DNA of 64,000 bases, taken from Planctomycetota bacterium. GTDB taxonomy: Bacteria > Planctomycetota > B15-G4. How positions within the stretch are numbered: position 1 is the stretch's first letter; each line of letters begins with the position of its first letter. Below, in pieces: positions 20,035 through 29,363 of this stretch. Under the pieces are notes generated by a model. It was not told where the DNA came from, ran no database searches, and saw only the letters and a program-made list of their open reading frames with translations. The position numbers and the translations under genes are program-made. The stretch spans positions 124,001 through 188,000 of the forward strand of contig JAJDEP010000014.1 of assembly GCA_029259715.1 (NCBI GenBank), written 5' to 3'.

Positions 20035-22131
20035 CTAGAGCACGCTCAGCACCAGCTCCATGATCGACGTGCTCGCGATGTAATTGTGGTCCTCCGAAAG
20101 GCGCAGATTCCACGGCATCAACGAACGCTCGCAGACCAGGCCGAGGGCCACACAGGCGAAGGCTCGTGAGGCGACGGATTCCGACTCCGACTCGGCGATG
20201 GCCAGCAATGCCGGCACCGAGGTCCAGTCCCCCGCAACCGCGAGCGCACGGGTTGCCGCCGCGCGACCCTGGGTCGTCTCATCCCGCGCGAGTTGCTCAA
20301 TGAGCTCGGAGAGCCCTTCGCGTCCGCCCATCAGCGCCTGCCCGGTTGCCGCCTGGCGGCGAAAGTCGGGTGACGCCGAACGCGACAGGGCGATCTCGCT
20401 CAGGTCACCCATGGCCTCCAGGTGCTGCAGGAGTCCCAGGGACATGGCGGCGTAGCCCCGGAAGGTCTCATCCTTGCGGTCGCGCAGATCGTCGAGGATC
20501 TCCGGGCCCGCGCCCACCGCCCGCGACAACCCCAGCGCCATGGCAAACGCGCTCTTGTGATTCGGATCGGACTCATGCCGGTAGGCCCGGCGCAGCGGCT
20601 CCATCAGCTCGGTCGAGGCCAACGCCGACTCACGACTGAACAAGCCCGCCCCGATGGCCGTCCACGACCGACCCGTGAAGTGGCTCGGGTCCTTCAGCTC
20701 GTCCTTGAAGAAGGCAATCAGCGACGTTGGTGGCGTGCCTTGCTGTGTGCCCGCCGTCGCGCGTGCGCCGATCCGCCCCAGCGCGATCGTTGCGAAGTTG
20801 CGCGCATGTTCATCGCGGCCTTCGCGGGAGAGCTCGATCAGCGTGCGGAGACTCTTGCTGTCGTCGGCGCGGACCAGGCGGCCGAGGGCGATGGCGGCGG
20901 ACTGCAACAACAGGCTGTGGGTGTCGTCGTCCTGCAGCAAGGAGACCAGCACCGGAACGGTGGCCGGGTCGCCGAGCCGCGCCAGCGAGAGCGGGACGTA
21001 GCTGGCGACGGTGGCATCGAGGTGCCGGTCAGTCAGCAGCCCCGACAGGTATTCCGAGGCGGTCTGCTTGCGAGCACCGTCCATCAGGCCGAGAGCCACC
21101 AAAGCCGCGATACGCAGGTCCCGGTCGGTGGGCCCGGCGGCCTCGAACACTTCGATCAGCACATCGATGTCGTCGTCGGCGCCGATCAGGCCCAGCGAGA
21201 GCGCCGAGACCGACCGCACCAACCAATCGACGGAACCTCCGCCCACCGCAAGCCGCCCCTGGGGTTCGTCGAGGGCGAGACTGCGCAGGAGCGGCGCCGA
21301 CTCGGCGTCACCGAGGATGCCCAGGGCCAGAGCCGCGGTCGCGCGGACGCTGCGGACATCATGCGCGAGCGCCTCGGTCATCGCCGGACGGACCCGCCTC
21401 GATTCACCAGCGGGTGTCGCCCGTCCCAACGTCATCAGCGCAGCGCTGAGCAACAGGGGCTCGTCCTCCTGCTCGAGCAGATCGGAGAGCAGCGGCATGA
21501 GCTTCTCACGCACCAACCACTCGGGGGGTGCATCCGTGGTCATCGTCCGGCGCCCTCGAGCAGTCAGCACTCCGAGTGTGGACGTCACCGAGGCCGGTCG
21601 ATTTCCACGGGCCCAATTCGCCTTGATGTTGAGCAGCCGGTCGTCGTTGTGCTCCCACCACGTCTCCCACATGCCGAGCCGGTCGATAACGAATGCCGAC
21701 CCGCTCCGACTCGAGGCTGCCGTCCCCCGCGCTGCATGACCGCGATCGCTGCCACCGCGAGACGAACCGCCGCGCACGACCCGCACGCTCCCCGAGCGAG
21801 TGCCGGAACTCGGGCGACTGGGCGACGCGCCGGCGTTCTTCGCCAGACCGCCGATGGGCTCAGGCTTCGGACCCGGGTCCGGCATGCCATCGGCGGGGTT
21901 GATTCCAAACACCCGCCACTTGCCGTCGCAGCAGGGGCCGGGATTGGCCACCGGTTGCGGCACGGGATTCGGCGTGTGCGCATGCACTCTCCCTGGATCC
22001 GTCATCCCGATGCTGCCCCCGCCGATGCCGCCACCCGCCGTCAGGGTGAGCCCCCCCACAGCGACGATGACGCCGAACACGCATGCCCCCAGCAGCCCGT
22101 GTCCGAATTGACGATTCCCCGTCTGCTTCAT
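20035..22131 (-). CDS. Exported or membrane-anchored HEAT-repeat protein
   Basis: A 698-residue protein with an N-terminal membrane anchor or signal (about 10-32), then a Pro/Gly/Ser/Arg-rich low-complexity region (about 45-135). A WETWWEHNDDRLL segment near 140 follows, and at least ten HEAT/PBS-lyase-type repeats fill most of residues 190-690 (recurrent A-x-x-A-L-G-x-[IL] units). Such repeats are protein-binding scaffolds. The start at 22131 is supported by a GGGGAGG Shine-Dalgarno a few bases upstream; the further upstream frame is non-coding in character. I recall WWE(F/H)N-containing HEAT proteins from Planctomycetota, which is part of the lineage guess. The binding partner is unknown. 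Confidence 0.8.
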   Translation of the reverse strand: MKQTGNRQFGHGLLGACVFGVIVAVGGLTLTAGGGIGGGSIGMTDPGRVHAHTPNPVPQPVANPGPCCDGKWRVFGINPADGMPDPGPKPEPIGGLAKNAGASPSRPSSGTRSGSVRVVRGGSSRGGSDRGHAARGTAASSRSGSAFVIDRLGMWETWWEHNDDRLLNIKANWARGNRPASVTSTLGVLTARGRRTMTTDAPPEWLVREKLMPLLSDLLEQEDEPLLLSAALMTLGRATPAGESRRVRPAMTEALAHDVRSVRATAALALGILGDAESAPLLRSLALDEPQGRLAVGGGSVDWLVRSVSALSLGLIGADDDIDVLIEVFEAAGPTDRDLRIAALVALGLMDGARKQTASEYLSGLLTDRHLDATVASYVPLSLARLGDPATVPVLVSLLQDDDTHSLLLQSAAIALGRLVRADDSKSLRTLIELSREGRDEHARNFATIALGRIGARATAGTQQGTPPTSLIAFFKDELKDPSHFTGRSWTAIGAGLFSRESALASTELMEPLRRAYRHESDPNHKSAFAMALGLSRAVGAGPEILDDLRDRKDETFRGYAAMSLGLLQHLEAMGDLSEIALSRSASPDFRRQAATGQALMGGREGLSELIEQLARDETTQGRAAATRALAVAGDWTSVPALLAIAESESESVASRAFACVALGLVCERSLMPWNLRLSEDHNYIASTSIMELVLSVL

Positions 22132-22400
22132 CCGCTGCCTCCCCGACGATCGGTGTCGGCGCCGGAGTCCTGCGCATGAGCCATCCTCCTGCAGCGCCAG
22201 TCTCCCTGCGACACGCCACGCTCTCTGCGTCACGTCTCTCCATCCTCTAGCCGTCGGCCACGGGCCGGTATCCCAAACACCGGAACAGCCCCGCTGGGGC
22301 CGGCCCGGGGCAATTGCTCGTTCCTGGGGCGCGCATCCGCTTTCATGGGGACGGCCGCGAGACGCGGCCGGGGCCCCGGGAAGGGCGGGAGGAGAACAGC

Positions 22401-24308
22401 ATGGCCACAGCGCCACCGTTCGTGCGCTACGTCATCGTCGTCCACGGCATCGGCGACCAGTCCGACAACGCCACCATCCTGCCGGTGATCCAGCGCTTCG
22501 CCGAGGCGCGCCGCAAGCCCGATCTCTCGAACGCCGACGTCGGCGAGATCTTCGGCGACCCGCTCAGCCTCGGCATCGCCTGCGGCCAGGAGGTCGGCGC
22601 CCGCTGGATCGAATTCGACGGCATCCCCACCGATCCGTCCGACCCCGTCGACGAGATCTTCCTGAACTCGCTGGCGGTCAAGCAGCCGGGCCGCAACATC
22701 CGCTTCGACGAGGTCTACTGGGCCGACCTGTTGCACGAGGACATCCTCCGGGTCGACACGCCGGTCAAGCAGTGGACCGCCAGCTTGATCGCGCGCCTGC
22801 GCAACCGCACCGACCCGCCCACCTCCCCGTGGGTGATCAAGACACTGATCGAGCTGAGCGAGACGCTCGTCGCCACGCAGAAGGTGCTCAACCTGCGCAT
22901 CCCCAAGTTGAGCAAGAAGGTCTTCACCGAGTTCCTCGGCGACGTCTACCTCTACGGCGACTACGCCGCGACGCGGGGGCGGGCCGTGCGCCGCTTCCAC
23001 CAGAAGCTCGCGGACATCCAGGCCAAGCACGACGCCCAATACCCCGACGGCGCCACGCCGGCCCGCTTCACCATCCTGGCCCACTCCCTCGGGACGATCT
23101 TGTCGTTCGACGCGCTCATGTTCGCCCACGCCAACGACGCCAGTCGTCTGGCCGTCGAGCGCTGCGACCAGGCCGACGACGCCGCCTTCTTCACCGGCTA
23201 TCGCACCGCCGCCGAGCGGGACGACGGCCAGGGCATCGACGAGCTGCCGTCCGTCAACTGGATCGACAACGTCGACGGATTCGTGACCCTCGGCTCGCCC
23301 ATCGACAAGTACCTCGAACTGTGGAAGCCCAACTACGGCTACCTGCAGCGCACCACCTGGATGGCCCGCAAGCGTTCACCGCAGGACCTGATCCAGCACT
23401 TCAACTACTCGGACGAGCAGGACCCGGTGGGTCACCACATCGACCTGGCCTACGAGCCCCAGCAGGTCGCGGTGCACCGGGTCATGGGCGGCGTGCCCCC
23501 CGACAACATCGAAGGCGTGACCCACGGCCCGGTGGAGGATCAGGTCTTCACGCGCTACGCGACGCCGGGGCTCGCCCACGTGCGCTACTGGCAGGATGGC
23601 GAGCTGTTCGCCCACATCCTCGACCGCGCTATCGACGCGCGCTCGTTCCCGCAGAGCGAGCGTCGCAAGGCGCCCGCCTGGTTCCTCCCCTGGCGCTATG
23701 CCGGCGCGCTGTGCTGGGCCTACAACGTGATCCCGGTGCTGCTCTTCCTGGCCGCGTCGATGACGCTCACCACGGCCTTGCCGCTGTTCCACCCCGGGCC
23801 GAACCCGGTCACCGGCGCGACCCTCGAGACCCGCGTGACCGCCCTGCTCGCCGCGGTGGTCTCCGCGTACATCGGTTGCCGGCTCGTGTGGTTGATGGTC
23901 ATGTGGCGGCAGACCCTGATGCAGAAGGAACGCCGGACCTACGACGAGGCCTCCAAGCACCACGACAAGGTGCGCACGCGCTGGCGAGCGGTGGCGCGCC
24001 TGTTCATGCGCCTCTACCCGATCCTGTGGGGTTCGCTCGCGATGTACTTCCTGGCGCTCGCCAGCACGAACACGCCGAGCTTCCTCGAGGCGGCGTGGGA
24101 CCTGGGCCTCGAGCTGGTCGACCCCGACGTGGGCTGGTTCCGACGTTGGGCCATCCTGTTCCTCCCCCTCGCCTTCCTCATCTCGGCCTGGACCTGGTTC
24201 GCCTTCGACTGCGCGCACCTGATCTGGGCCCGTGTCCGCGCTCGCAGCAAGGCGCTCGAGCAATCGCTCACCGGCACCGGCCGGCCCCGGATCCACTCGC
24301 AGATCTGA
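22401..24308 (+). CDS. Lipase-like alpha/beta-hydrolase fused to a four-helix membrane domain
   Basis: A 635-residue protein. The N-terminal two-thirds is hydrolase-like: VIVVHGIGDQ oxyanion strand near residue 12, nucleophile elbow LAHSLGT near 236, and FVTLGSP after it, as in intracellular lipases. The C-terminal part has four hydrophobic segments (about 440-470, 478-505, 535-560 and 575-605). The ATG at 22401 is fixed by GGAGGAG upstream. A large cytoplasmic esterase anchored to the inner membrane is the simplest reading, with a lipid or bacterial ester as possible substrate. It is divergent from the HEAT gene; the 269-base gap shows no other feature. Confidence 0.72.
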   Translation: MATAPPFVRYVIVVHGIGDQSDNATILPVIQRFAEARRKPDLSNADVGEIFGDPLSLGIACGQEVGARWIEFDGIPTDPSDPVDEIFLNSLAVKQPGRNIRFDEVYWADLLHEDILRVDTPVKQWTASLIARLRNRTDPPTSPWVIKTLIELSETLVATQKVLNLRIPKLSKKVFTEFLGDVYLYGDYAATRGRAVRRFHQKLADIQAKHDAQYPDGATPARFTILAHSLGTILSFDALMFAHANDASRLAVERCDQADDAAFFTGYRTAAERDDGQGIDELPSVNWIDNVDGFVTLGSPIDKYLELWKPNYGYLQRTTWMARKRSPQDLIQHFNYSDEQDPVGHHIDLAYEPQQVAVHRVMGGVPPDNIEGVTHGPVEDQVFTRYATPGLAHVRYWQDGELFAHILDRAIDARSFPQSERRKAPAWFLPWRYAGALCWAYNVIPVLLFLAASMTLTTALPLFHPGPNPVTGATLETRVTALLAAVVSAYIGCRLVWLMVMWRQTLMQKERRTYDEASKHHDKVRTRWRAVARLFMRLYPILWGSLAMYFLALASTNTPSFLEAAWDLGLELVDPDVGWFRRWAILFLPLAFLISAWTWFAFDCAHLIWARVRARSKALEQSLTGTGRPRIHSQI

Positions 24309-24417
24309 AGCCCCGGGGCGGCTCCTGTTATGGTCTCCCGCCCGGCCGCGACGGCCGGGACGCCCCGGTCACGGGACGCCCACACGAACCGCGCCCCCGC
24401 GCCCCCGGAGCCCCGGC

Positions 24418-25794
24418 ATGCCGACTGCCCACCCGCGACTCCCCGCCTTCAAGGCCTACGACATCCGCGGCCGGATCCCCGACCAGCTCAACCCCGACAT
24501 GGCCCGCGACATCGGCCGCGCCTACGCCCGTCTGCTGAAGCCGCGCAAGGTCGTCGTCGGCCACGACATGCGCCTCTCGAGCCCCGAGATGACCGACGCT
24601 CTGGTCGAGGGCCTGCTCGGCAGCGGCGTGGACGTGGTGCACATCGGGCAGTGCGGCACCGAGATGATCTACTTCGCCGCTGAACACCTGGCAGCCGAGG
24701 GCGTTGACGGCGGCATCTGCGTCACGGCCAGCCACAACCCCGCCGACTACAACGGCATGAAGCTGGTGCGGGCAGGCGCCGTGCCCATCAGCGCCGACAG
24801 CGGGCTCATGGACATCGAGGCCATGGTCGCCGAGGGCGGCCTGACCGACGGCCCCCAGCGCGGAACGCTCACCCACCAGGACATCGTCGGGCCTTACATC
24901 GAGCGTCTGCTCGGCTTCATCGACACCTCGGCCCTGCGGCCGCTGACCATCGTCTCGAACCCCGGCAACGGCTGCGCCGGCCCGTTCGTCGAGGCGCTCA
25001 AGCCGCACCTGCCGTGCACCTTCGTCGAGCTGCAGCACGAGCCCGACGGGCGCTTCCCCAACGGCGTGCCCAACCCGCTGCTGATCGAGAACCGCGGCCC
25101 CACCATCGACGCGGTCAAGGCCCACTCGGCCGACTTCGGGCTGGCCTGGGACGGCGACTTCGATCGCTGCTTCTTCTTCGACGACAAGGGCGGCTTCATC
25201 GAGGGCTACTACATGGTCGGGCTGCTGGCCACCGAGATCCTGCGCAGCTATCCGGGCGGCAAGATCGTCCACGACCCGCGCCTGACCTGGAACACCATCG
25301 ACATGGTGCGCGAGGCCGGCGGCGAGACCGTGCTGTGCAAGTCGGGCCACGCCTTCATCAAGGAGCGCATGCGCGCCGTCGACGCCTGCTACGGCGGCGA
25401 GATGAGCGCCCACCACTACTTCAAGGACTTCGCCTACTGCGACACAGGCATGGTGCCCTGGCTGCTGGTGCTGCAGGTCATGTCACGCACGGGCAAGTCG
25501 CTCTCCGAGCTGGTGAGCGAGCGCCAGGCGGCCTACCCCTGCAGCGGCGAGATCAACACGCGCATCGGCGATCCCGGAGCGGCCCTGGCCGAACTCCGCA
25601 AGCGCTACGAGGGCGGCGCGGTGGACGTCGACCTCACCGACGGGCTCTCCATCGAGCTCGCCCAATGGCGCTTCAACGTGCGCATGAGCAACACCGAGCC
25701 GGTGGTGCGCCTCAACGTCGAGTCACGCGGTGACGAGGGGCTCATGCGCGACAAGACCGACGCGCTCGTGGCCCTGCTCAACGACATGGCCTGA
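24418..25794 (+). CDS. manB: Phosphomannomutase/phosphoglucomutase
   Basis: A 458-residue alpha-D-phosphohexomutase that interconverts hexose 1- and 6-phosphates for surface polysaccharide precursors. It shows FKAYDIRG at the start, the phosphoserine loop TASHNPADYNG, the metal loop DGDFDRC, a sugar-binding GGEMSAHHYF loop and the phosphate-binding RMSNTEPVVRL near the C-terminus. All four signature loops are intact. The ATG at 24418 precedes the first conserved block by about a dozen residues. The GEMSAHHYF form fits the dual-specificity PMM/PGM (AlgC-like) type. Confidence 0.93.
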   Translation: MPTAHPRLPAFKAYDIRGRIPDQLNPDMARDIGRAYARLLKPRKVVVGHDMRLSSPEMTDALVEGLLGSGVDVVHIGQCGTEMIYFAAEHLAAEGVDGGICVTASHNPADYNGMKLVRAGAVPISADSGLMDIEAMVAEGGLTDGPQRGTLTHQDIVGPYIERLLGFIDTSALRPLTIVSNPGNGCAGPFVEALKPHLPCTFVELQHEPDGRFPNGVPNPLLIENRGPTIDAVKAHSADFGLAWDGDFDRCFFFDDKGGFIEGYYMVGLLATEILRSYPGGKIVHDPRLTWNTIDMVREAGGETVLCKSGHAFIKERMRAVDACYGGEMSAHHYFKDFAYCDTGMVPWLLVLQVMSRTGKSLSELVSERQAAYPCSGEINTRIGDPGAALAELRKRYEGGAVDVDLTDGLSIELAQWRFNVRMSNTEPVVRLNVESRGDEGLMRDKTDALVALLNDMA

Positions 25795-25868
25795 GGCTGT
25801 CCCCGCAGCGTGCGTCCCGGCGCCCCGGCGAGCGGGCGATCAGGAGAGCCGGCAGACGCCTCACGGGA

Positions 25869-26330
25869 TCAGAGGTCGAACCAGTTCGCGTCGCTGGGCG
25901 CCGTGCCCGTCTGGTTGAGACGGAAGTCGCCGGTGCTCTTGCTGTAGATCCAGCCTTCGCTGCCTTCCGGCGCCGATGGCATCGTCGACTTGATATTGAT
26001 GCCCTTGTCGCCGCTCACCGGATTGGCCGGCCACGGATCCCAGAAGTACGGGCCGAACGTCGTCCCGGGATCGCCGTCCACGTCGGTGCCGGCCACCAGC
26101 TGCGTGAGGAATTCGTCGTCCGGATAGCTCTCGTTGTGGTGGATCCGGTAGAGCTCGATGGCGCGCCGGACAGTGGACAGGTTGCGCAGCACCGCCGCTT
26201 CCTTGGCCTCCGACGCCGCCGAACTGAATTGCGGCAGCGCGACGCCGGCCAGGATCGCCAGGATGATGACGACGATGAGCAGCTCCACCAACGTGAAGCC
26301 GCCGCTGCGCTTGCGATCGAACGAGATCAT
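25869..26330 (-). CDS. Type II secretion/type IV pilus-like major pseudopilin
   Basis: A 153-residue pseudopilin with the class III signal GGFTLVELLIVVIILAIL (cleavage after the glycine; Glu at +5 of the mature protein), then a long N-terminal helix and a C-terminal domain with a YPDDE-type loop and an aspartate-rich DVDGD segment typical of GspG-like calcium sites. The ATG at 26330 places the prepilin peptidase site about 11 residues in. No other secretion gene is adjacent, as is common for the dispersed pseudopilins of Planctomycetota. The longer upstream frame is not supported. Confidence 0.9.
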   Translation of the reverse strand: MISFDRKRSGGFTLVELLIVVIILAILAGVALPQFSSAASEAKEAAVLRNLSTVRRAIELYRIHHNESYPDDEFLTQLVAGTDVDGDPGTTFGPYFWDPWPANPVSGDKGINIKSTMPSAPEGSEGWIYSKSTGDFRLNQTGTAPSDANWFDL

Positions 26331-26424
26331 GTCCTCACTCCTCGGGCCCGATGGGCGATCCCTCCTCTTCGGCCGGGGGCCGCCTCGGGGTTGACCCCGG
26401 TTCGCACCCGGGGCCGCCGCGCCT

Positions 26425-26442
26425 CCGACAGGACCCTGTCGG
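26425..26442. promoter_or_regulatory. 18-base palindrome upstream of the pseudopilin gene
   Basis: CCGACAGG-AC-CCTGTCGG is a perfect eight-plus-eight inverted repeat around two bases, about 95 bases upstream of the pseudopilin start in its 269-base 5' gap. The size and symmetry fit a dimeric repressor or activator site. It could also form a small RNA hairpin in the leader, but the two-base spacing favours protein binding. The rest of the gap (26331-26599) holds nothing else I can support. Confidence 0.4.
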
Positions 26443-26599
26443 CGGCGACCCGGCCGGGACCCATTCCCCGGCCCCAAAGGCCACAGATCGGGCCCTGACG
26501 GAACGATTCGTCGATTCCAGGGCCTGAGTCCCGGCGTCGATCGGCCTCACAGCCCACCCCGTCTGCTCACCCGCTCAGCCGGCTTGCACAGCCGGCCCG

Positions 26600-26977
26600 T
26601 CAGCCGGCCGCGGAGGCGTCCTCGCCGGCGCGGTGCTCGGCCACCACCGTCGTGGTGATGCCGCCGCGCACGTTGAAGTCGCCCTCCACCCGCATCCAGC
26701 GCGGGGAGACCGCGGCGACGAGGTCGTCGAGGATGCGGTTGGTCACGTCCTCGTGGAAGTGCCCCTCATCGCGGAACGACCACAGGTACAGCTTCAGCGA
26801 CTTCAGCTCGACGCAGACCTGGTCGGCGATGTAACTGATGCTGAGCGACGCGAAGTCGGGCTGCCCGGTCTTGGGGCAGACGCAGGTGAACTCCGGGCAC
26901 TCGAAGTGGATCTCGTAGTCGCGCCCCGGGCGCGGGTTCGGGAACGTCTCGAGCTGCTTGGACGGCTGGCTGGGCAT
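26600..26977 (-). CDS. queF: NADPH-dependent 7-cyano-7-deazaguanine reductase
   Basis: A 125-residue short-form (YkvM-type) QueF that reduces preQ0 to preQ1 in queuosine biosynthesis. The catalytic cysteine lies in [10 protein letters not shown] (Cys34), the conserved aspartate at 41, and the substrate-binding glutamate in CVELKS near 57. The following [11 protein letters not shown] segment is also typical. The length is slightly below the usual 130-165. The ATG shares one base with the stop of the lipoprotein gene upstream (TAATG), implying coupled translation. No queC, queD or queE is nearby. Confidence 0.95.
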   Translation of the reverse strand: MPSQPSKQLETFPNPRPGRDYEIHFECPEFTCVCPKTGQPDFASLSISYIADQVCVELKSLKLYLWSFRDEGHFHEDVTNRILDDLVAAVSPRWMRVEGDFNVRGGITTTVVAEHRAGEDASAAG

Positions 26978-27483
26978 TAGCCCCCCAGGTATCCGAGTTG
27001 CTGGAGCTGCTTCATGCCCGCGTCGTCGCCGGCGCTCTTGGCCTTCTCCGCCAGCATGGCGCCGAACTTGTCGAACTGGGCCTTGCTCTCGGGGAAGCGC
27101 TCGACGCCGTGGCCGAGCACCGCGATGGCGCCGGGGATGTCGTTGCCCTTGTCGAGCTCGGTGATCAGGCGGGTGAGGAACTTGGGGTCGACCTTGTCAG
27201 CCCACTTGGCCTCGGCCGCCTTCAAGACAACCAGCAGGCTTGCGCCGTCACCCTGCTTGCCGAGCGCGAGCAACTCGACGCTCTTCGCGCGCCAGGCCAG
27301 GTTGTCGTCGCCGGACGCGGCAGCCGCCGCGCCGGCCGCGACGGCATCGCCGGCGGCCTTTTCATAGTTACCGGCCGTGAGGGCGCCCTGGGCCGAATCG
27401 AGCAGTTCCTGGGGCGTGGCGGCCCCTCCGCAGGCGGTCAGCAGGACGGCGAGGGCGAGACAAGCGGGGAGCAACAGCTTCAT
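26977..27483 (-). CDS. Small lipoprotein, Ala-rich helical, ending in the LxxLGYL motif
   Basis: A 168-residue lipoprotein with signal peptide and lipobox LLTAC (cysteine at about 18). The rest is mostly alpha-helical and Ala/Lys/Asp-rich, with TPR-like helical-hairpin character but no firm repeat assignment. Its last twelve residues, [12 protein letters not shown], closely resemble the C-terminal ends of three proteins in the sulfate-activation cluster that begins on the other strand about 400 bases away. It is transcribed as the first gene of a pair with queF. The function is unknown. Confidence 0.75.
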   Translation of the reverse strand: MKLLLPACLALAVLLTACGGAATPQELLDSAQGALTAGNYEKAAGDAVAAGAAAAASGDDNLAWRAKSVELLALGKQGDGASLLVVLKAAEAKWADKVDPKFLTRLITELDKGNDIPGAIAVLGHGVERFPESKAQFDKFGAMLAEKAKSAGDDAGMKQLQQLGYLGG

Positions 27484-27869
27484 GGCGAGCTCTTCAGGCA
27501 GAGGCGGCCGGGGCCGCCGGGGGATGGAGGTCGGGGATCATAAGGAACCACCGCATCCAGGAAACATGAGCGGAGAGCCTAGCCCACGCCGACGACCGTG
27601 CCCGCGGGGAGGGGAACGGGTCGGGGCTCGAGAGCCCGGGACCGGGGAGATCGGGACCGCAGGGGGCCGGATTCAGGGTCCTCAGTCGGGTTTTCTCGAC
27701 GTTTCCTCGACAATTCGTCCCCAAGGGTTGCCTGAGGCTACATATCGGGTATCGTCTGCACTCCAATCGGAGCCTTATTGGAGCCTTATGAGGCTTCAGC
27801 CGCCGCCTCCGGGCGTCGATGAGGGTTCCCCTCCCCACCACCGCACGGCCCCGTCCGTCGGAGCTCGAC
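27484..27869. promoter_or_regulatory. Divergent intergenic region with 11-base direct repeats upstream of the sulfate-activation cluster
   Basis: This 386-base gap separates the lipoprotein gene from the plus-strand cluster. GGAGCCTTAT occurs twice with an 11-base period (27769-27778 and 27780-27789), and the second copy is followed by AGGCTTC, giving AGCCT-TATG-AGGCT symmetry. CCAAT/ATTGG flank the first copy. A possible sigma-70 promoter is TTGCCT (27728) with TATCGT (27750) at a 16-base spacing. Direct repeats one helical turn apart suit a ribbon-helix-helix repressor, and such a protein is encoded immediately downstream. Confidence 0.4.
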
Positions 27870-28103
27870 ATGAACGCCAAGGTCACCGTGAAGATCCCGC
27901 GCCCGCTGTACGAGCGCATCCAGGAGGTCATCACCGACTCGGGCTTCAACAGCCCCACCGACTTCATCGTGTTCGTGCTGCGCGACCTCGTCGGCGACCG
28001 GGCGCTCGAGAAGGACAAGCCGGAAGACGGCATCAAGCCGGCCTACAGCAACGAAGAACTCGCCGAAGTGCGCCGCAAGCTCGAGAACCTCGGCTACCTC
28101 TGA
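27870..28103 (+). CDS. Small ribbon-helix-helix-like protein A
   Basis: A 77-residue protein. The N-terminal KVTVKIPRPLYERIQEVI and the following helix (SPTDFIVFVLRDLV) fit a ribbon-helix-helix (CopG/Arc/MetJ-like) fold. A charged linker leads to the C-terminal EVRRKLENLGYL. It is a paralogue of the 63-residue protein at 35504-35695, which matches it across the fold and the tail. I start at 27870 because the paralogue starts at the equivalent place; an in-frame ATG at 27819 would add 17 residues. It is the first gene of the sulfate-activation cluster and could be its regulator or an adaptor. No DNA-binding evidence beyond fold resemblance. Confidence 0.72.
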   Translation: MNAKVTVKIPRPLYERIQEVITDSGFNSPTDFIVFVLRDLVGDRALEKDKPEDGIKPAYSNEELAEVRRKLENLGYL

Positions 28104-28192
28104 TCCGACCCGACCACTGGTCCCAACCGACCATTCACCCCATCCGAAGCATCCCCTGCGACACAGCTCGCCAATCAAGGAGTGACAACACG

Positions 28193-29344
28193 ATGATTCC
28201 CGCCCACGGTGGACGACTCGTCAATCGCATGGCCGACGGCACCCAGAGGGACGAGCTGCTCGCCGCAGCCAAGTCCGCGCCGCGCCTGACCCTCAACGCC
28301 CGCGAAGGGGCCGACCTCGAGATGATCGGCGTCGGCGCCATGAGCCCGCTCAAGGGCTTCATGAACCGGGCCGACCTCGACAGCGTCGTGCACAAGTGCC
28401 GCCTGGCCAACGGGGTCGTCTGGCCCCTGGCCGTCACGCTCAGCAACAAGGGCGTCGACTGCAAGACCGGCAACACCCTCGCCCTGGAGGACGAGGGCGG
28501 CAACCTGCTCGGCGTGATCGAGGTCGAGGAGGTCTACTCCTACGACAAGGATGAAGAGGCCCAGGGCACGCTCGGCACCGCCGACGACGCTCACCCCGGC
28601 GTCCAGTACCTCAAGAGCATCGGTGACCAGTACATCGCCGGCCCGATCTGGGTGCTCGACCTGCCCAAGCACGACTTCGCCAACGAGCGTCGCCTGACGC
28701 CCCGCGAGACCCGCGTGCTCTTCGACATGAAGGGCTGGAACTCCATCGTGGCCTTCCAGACGCGCAACCCGATCCACCGCGCCCACGAGTACCTGACCAA
28801 GTGCGCGCTCGAGATCGTCGACGGCCTGCTGATCCACCCGCTGGTGGGCGAGACCAAGAGCGACGACATCCCGGCCAAGGTGCGCATGGACTGCTATCAC
28901 GCCCTGCTCGCCGACTACTACCCGAAGGATCGCGCCGTCCTGGCGGTGTACCCGCAAGCCATGAGGTACGCCGGGCCCCGCGAGGCCATGTTCCACGCCC
29001 TGCTGCGCCAGAATTACGGCTGCACGCACTTCATCGTCGGCCGCGACCACGCCGGTGTGGGTGACTACTACAGCACCTACGAGGCCCAGGACTTCCTCAA
29101 GCAGTACGCGAGCGAGATCGACATCGAGCCGCTCTACTTCGAGCACGCCTTCTGGGACAAGAAGGCCGGCGCGATGGCCTCCAGCAAGACGGGCGCCGCC
29201 ACCGAGAAGGAAGACAAGATCTTCCTGTCGGGCACCAAGGTGCGCGAGATGTTGCGGGCCGGTGAGCGCCCGCCCGTCGAGTTCACCCGCCCCGAGGTGG
29301 CCGACATCCTGATCGAGTCCATGGCGAGCAAGGCCGCCGTCTGA
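28193..29344 (+). CDS. sat: Sulfate adenylyltransferase (ATP sulfurylase)
   Basis: A 383-residue homomeric ATP sulfurylase that makes adenosine 5'-phosphosulfate from sulfate and ATP. It has the nucleotide-binding motif QTRNPIHRAHE, GRDHAGVGDYY, and FLSGTKVREML near the C-terminus. It is the single-chain Sat type, not the CysDN type, and has no fused kinase domain. The ATG at 28193 is preceded by AAGGAG ten bases upstream. APS kinase lies two genes on, so the pair yields PAPS. No APS or PAPS reductase and no sulfite reductase gene is present in the window. Confidence 0.95.
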   Translation: MIPAHGGRLVNRMADGTQRDELLAAAKSAPRLTLNAREGADLEMIGVGAMSPLKGFMNRADLDSVVHKCRLANGVVWPLAVTLSNKGVDCKTGNTLALEDEGGNLLGVIEVEEVYSYDKDEEAQGTLGTADDAHPGVQYLKSIGDQYIAGPIWVLDLPKHDFANERRLTPRETRVLFDMKGWNSIVAFQTRNPIHRAHEYLTKCALEIVDGLLIHPLVGETKSDDIPAKVRMDCYHALLADYYPKDRAVLAVYPQAMRYAGPREAMFHALLRQNYGCTHFIVGRDHAGVGDYYSTYEAQDFLKQYASEIDIEPLYFEHAFWDKKAGAMASSKTGAATEKEDKIFLSGTKVREMLRAGERPPVEFTRPEVADILIESMASKAAV

Positions 29345-29363
29345 CCTACCTGGAGATCGCGAG

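Noticed and set aside
27819-27869. Upstream ATG for ribbon-helix-helix-like protein A
   Set aside because: The 17 added residues are Pro/Thr/Arg-rich and have no counterpart in the paralogue at 35504-35695.
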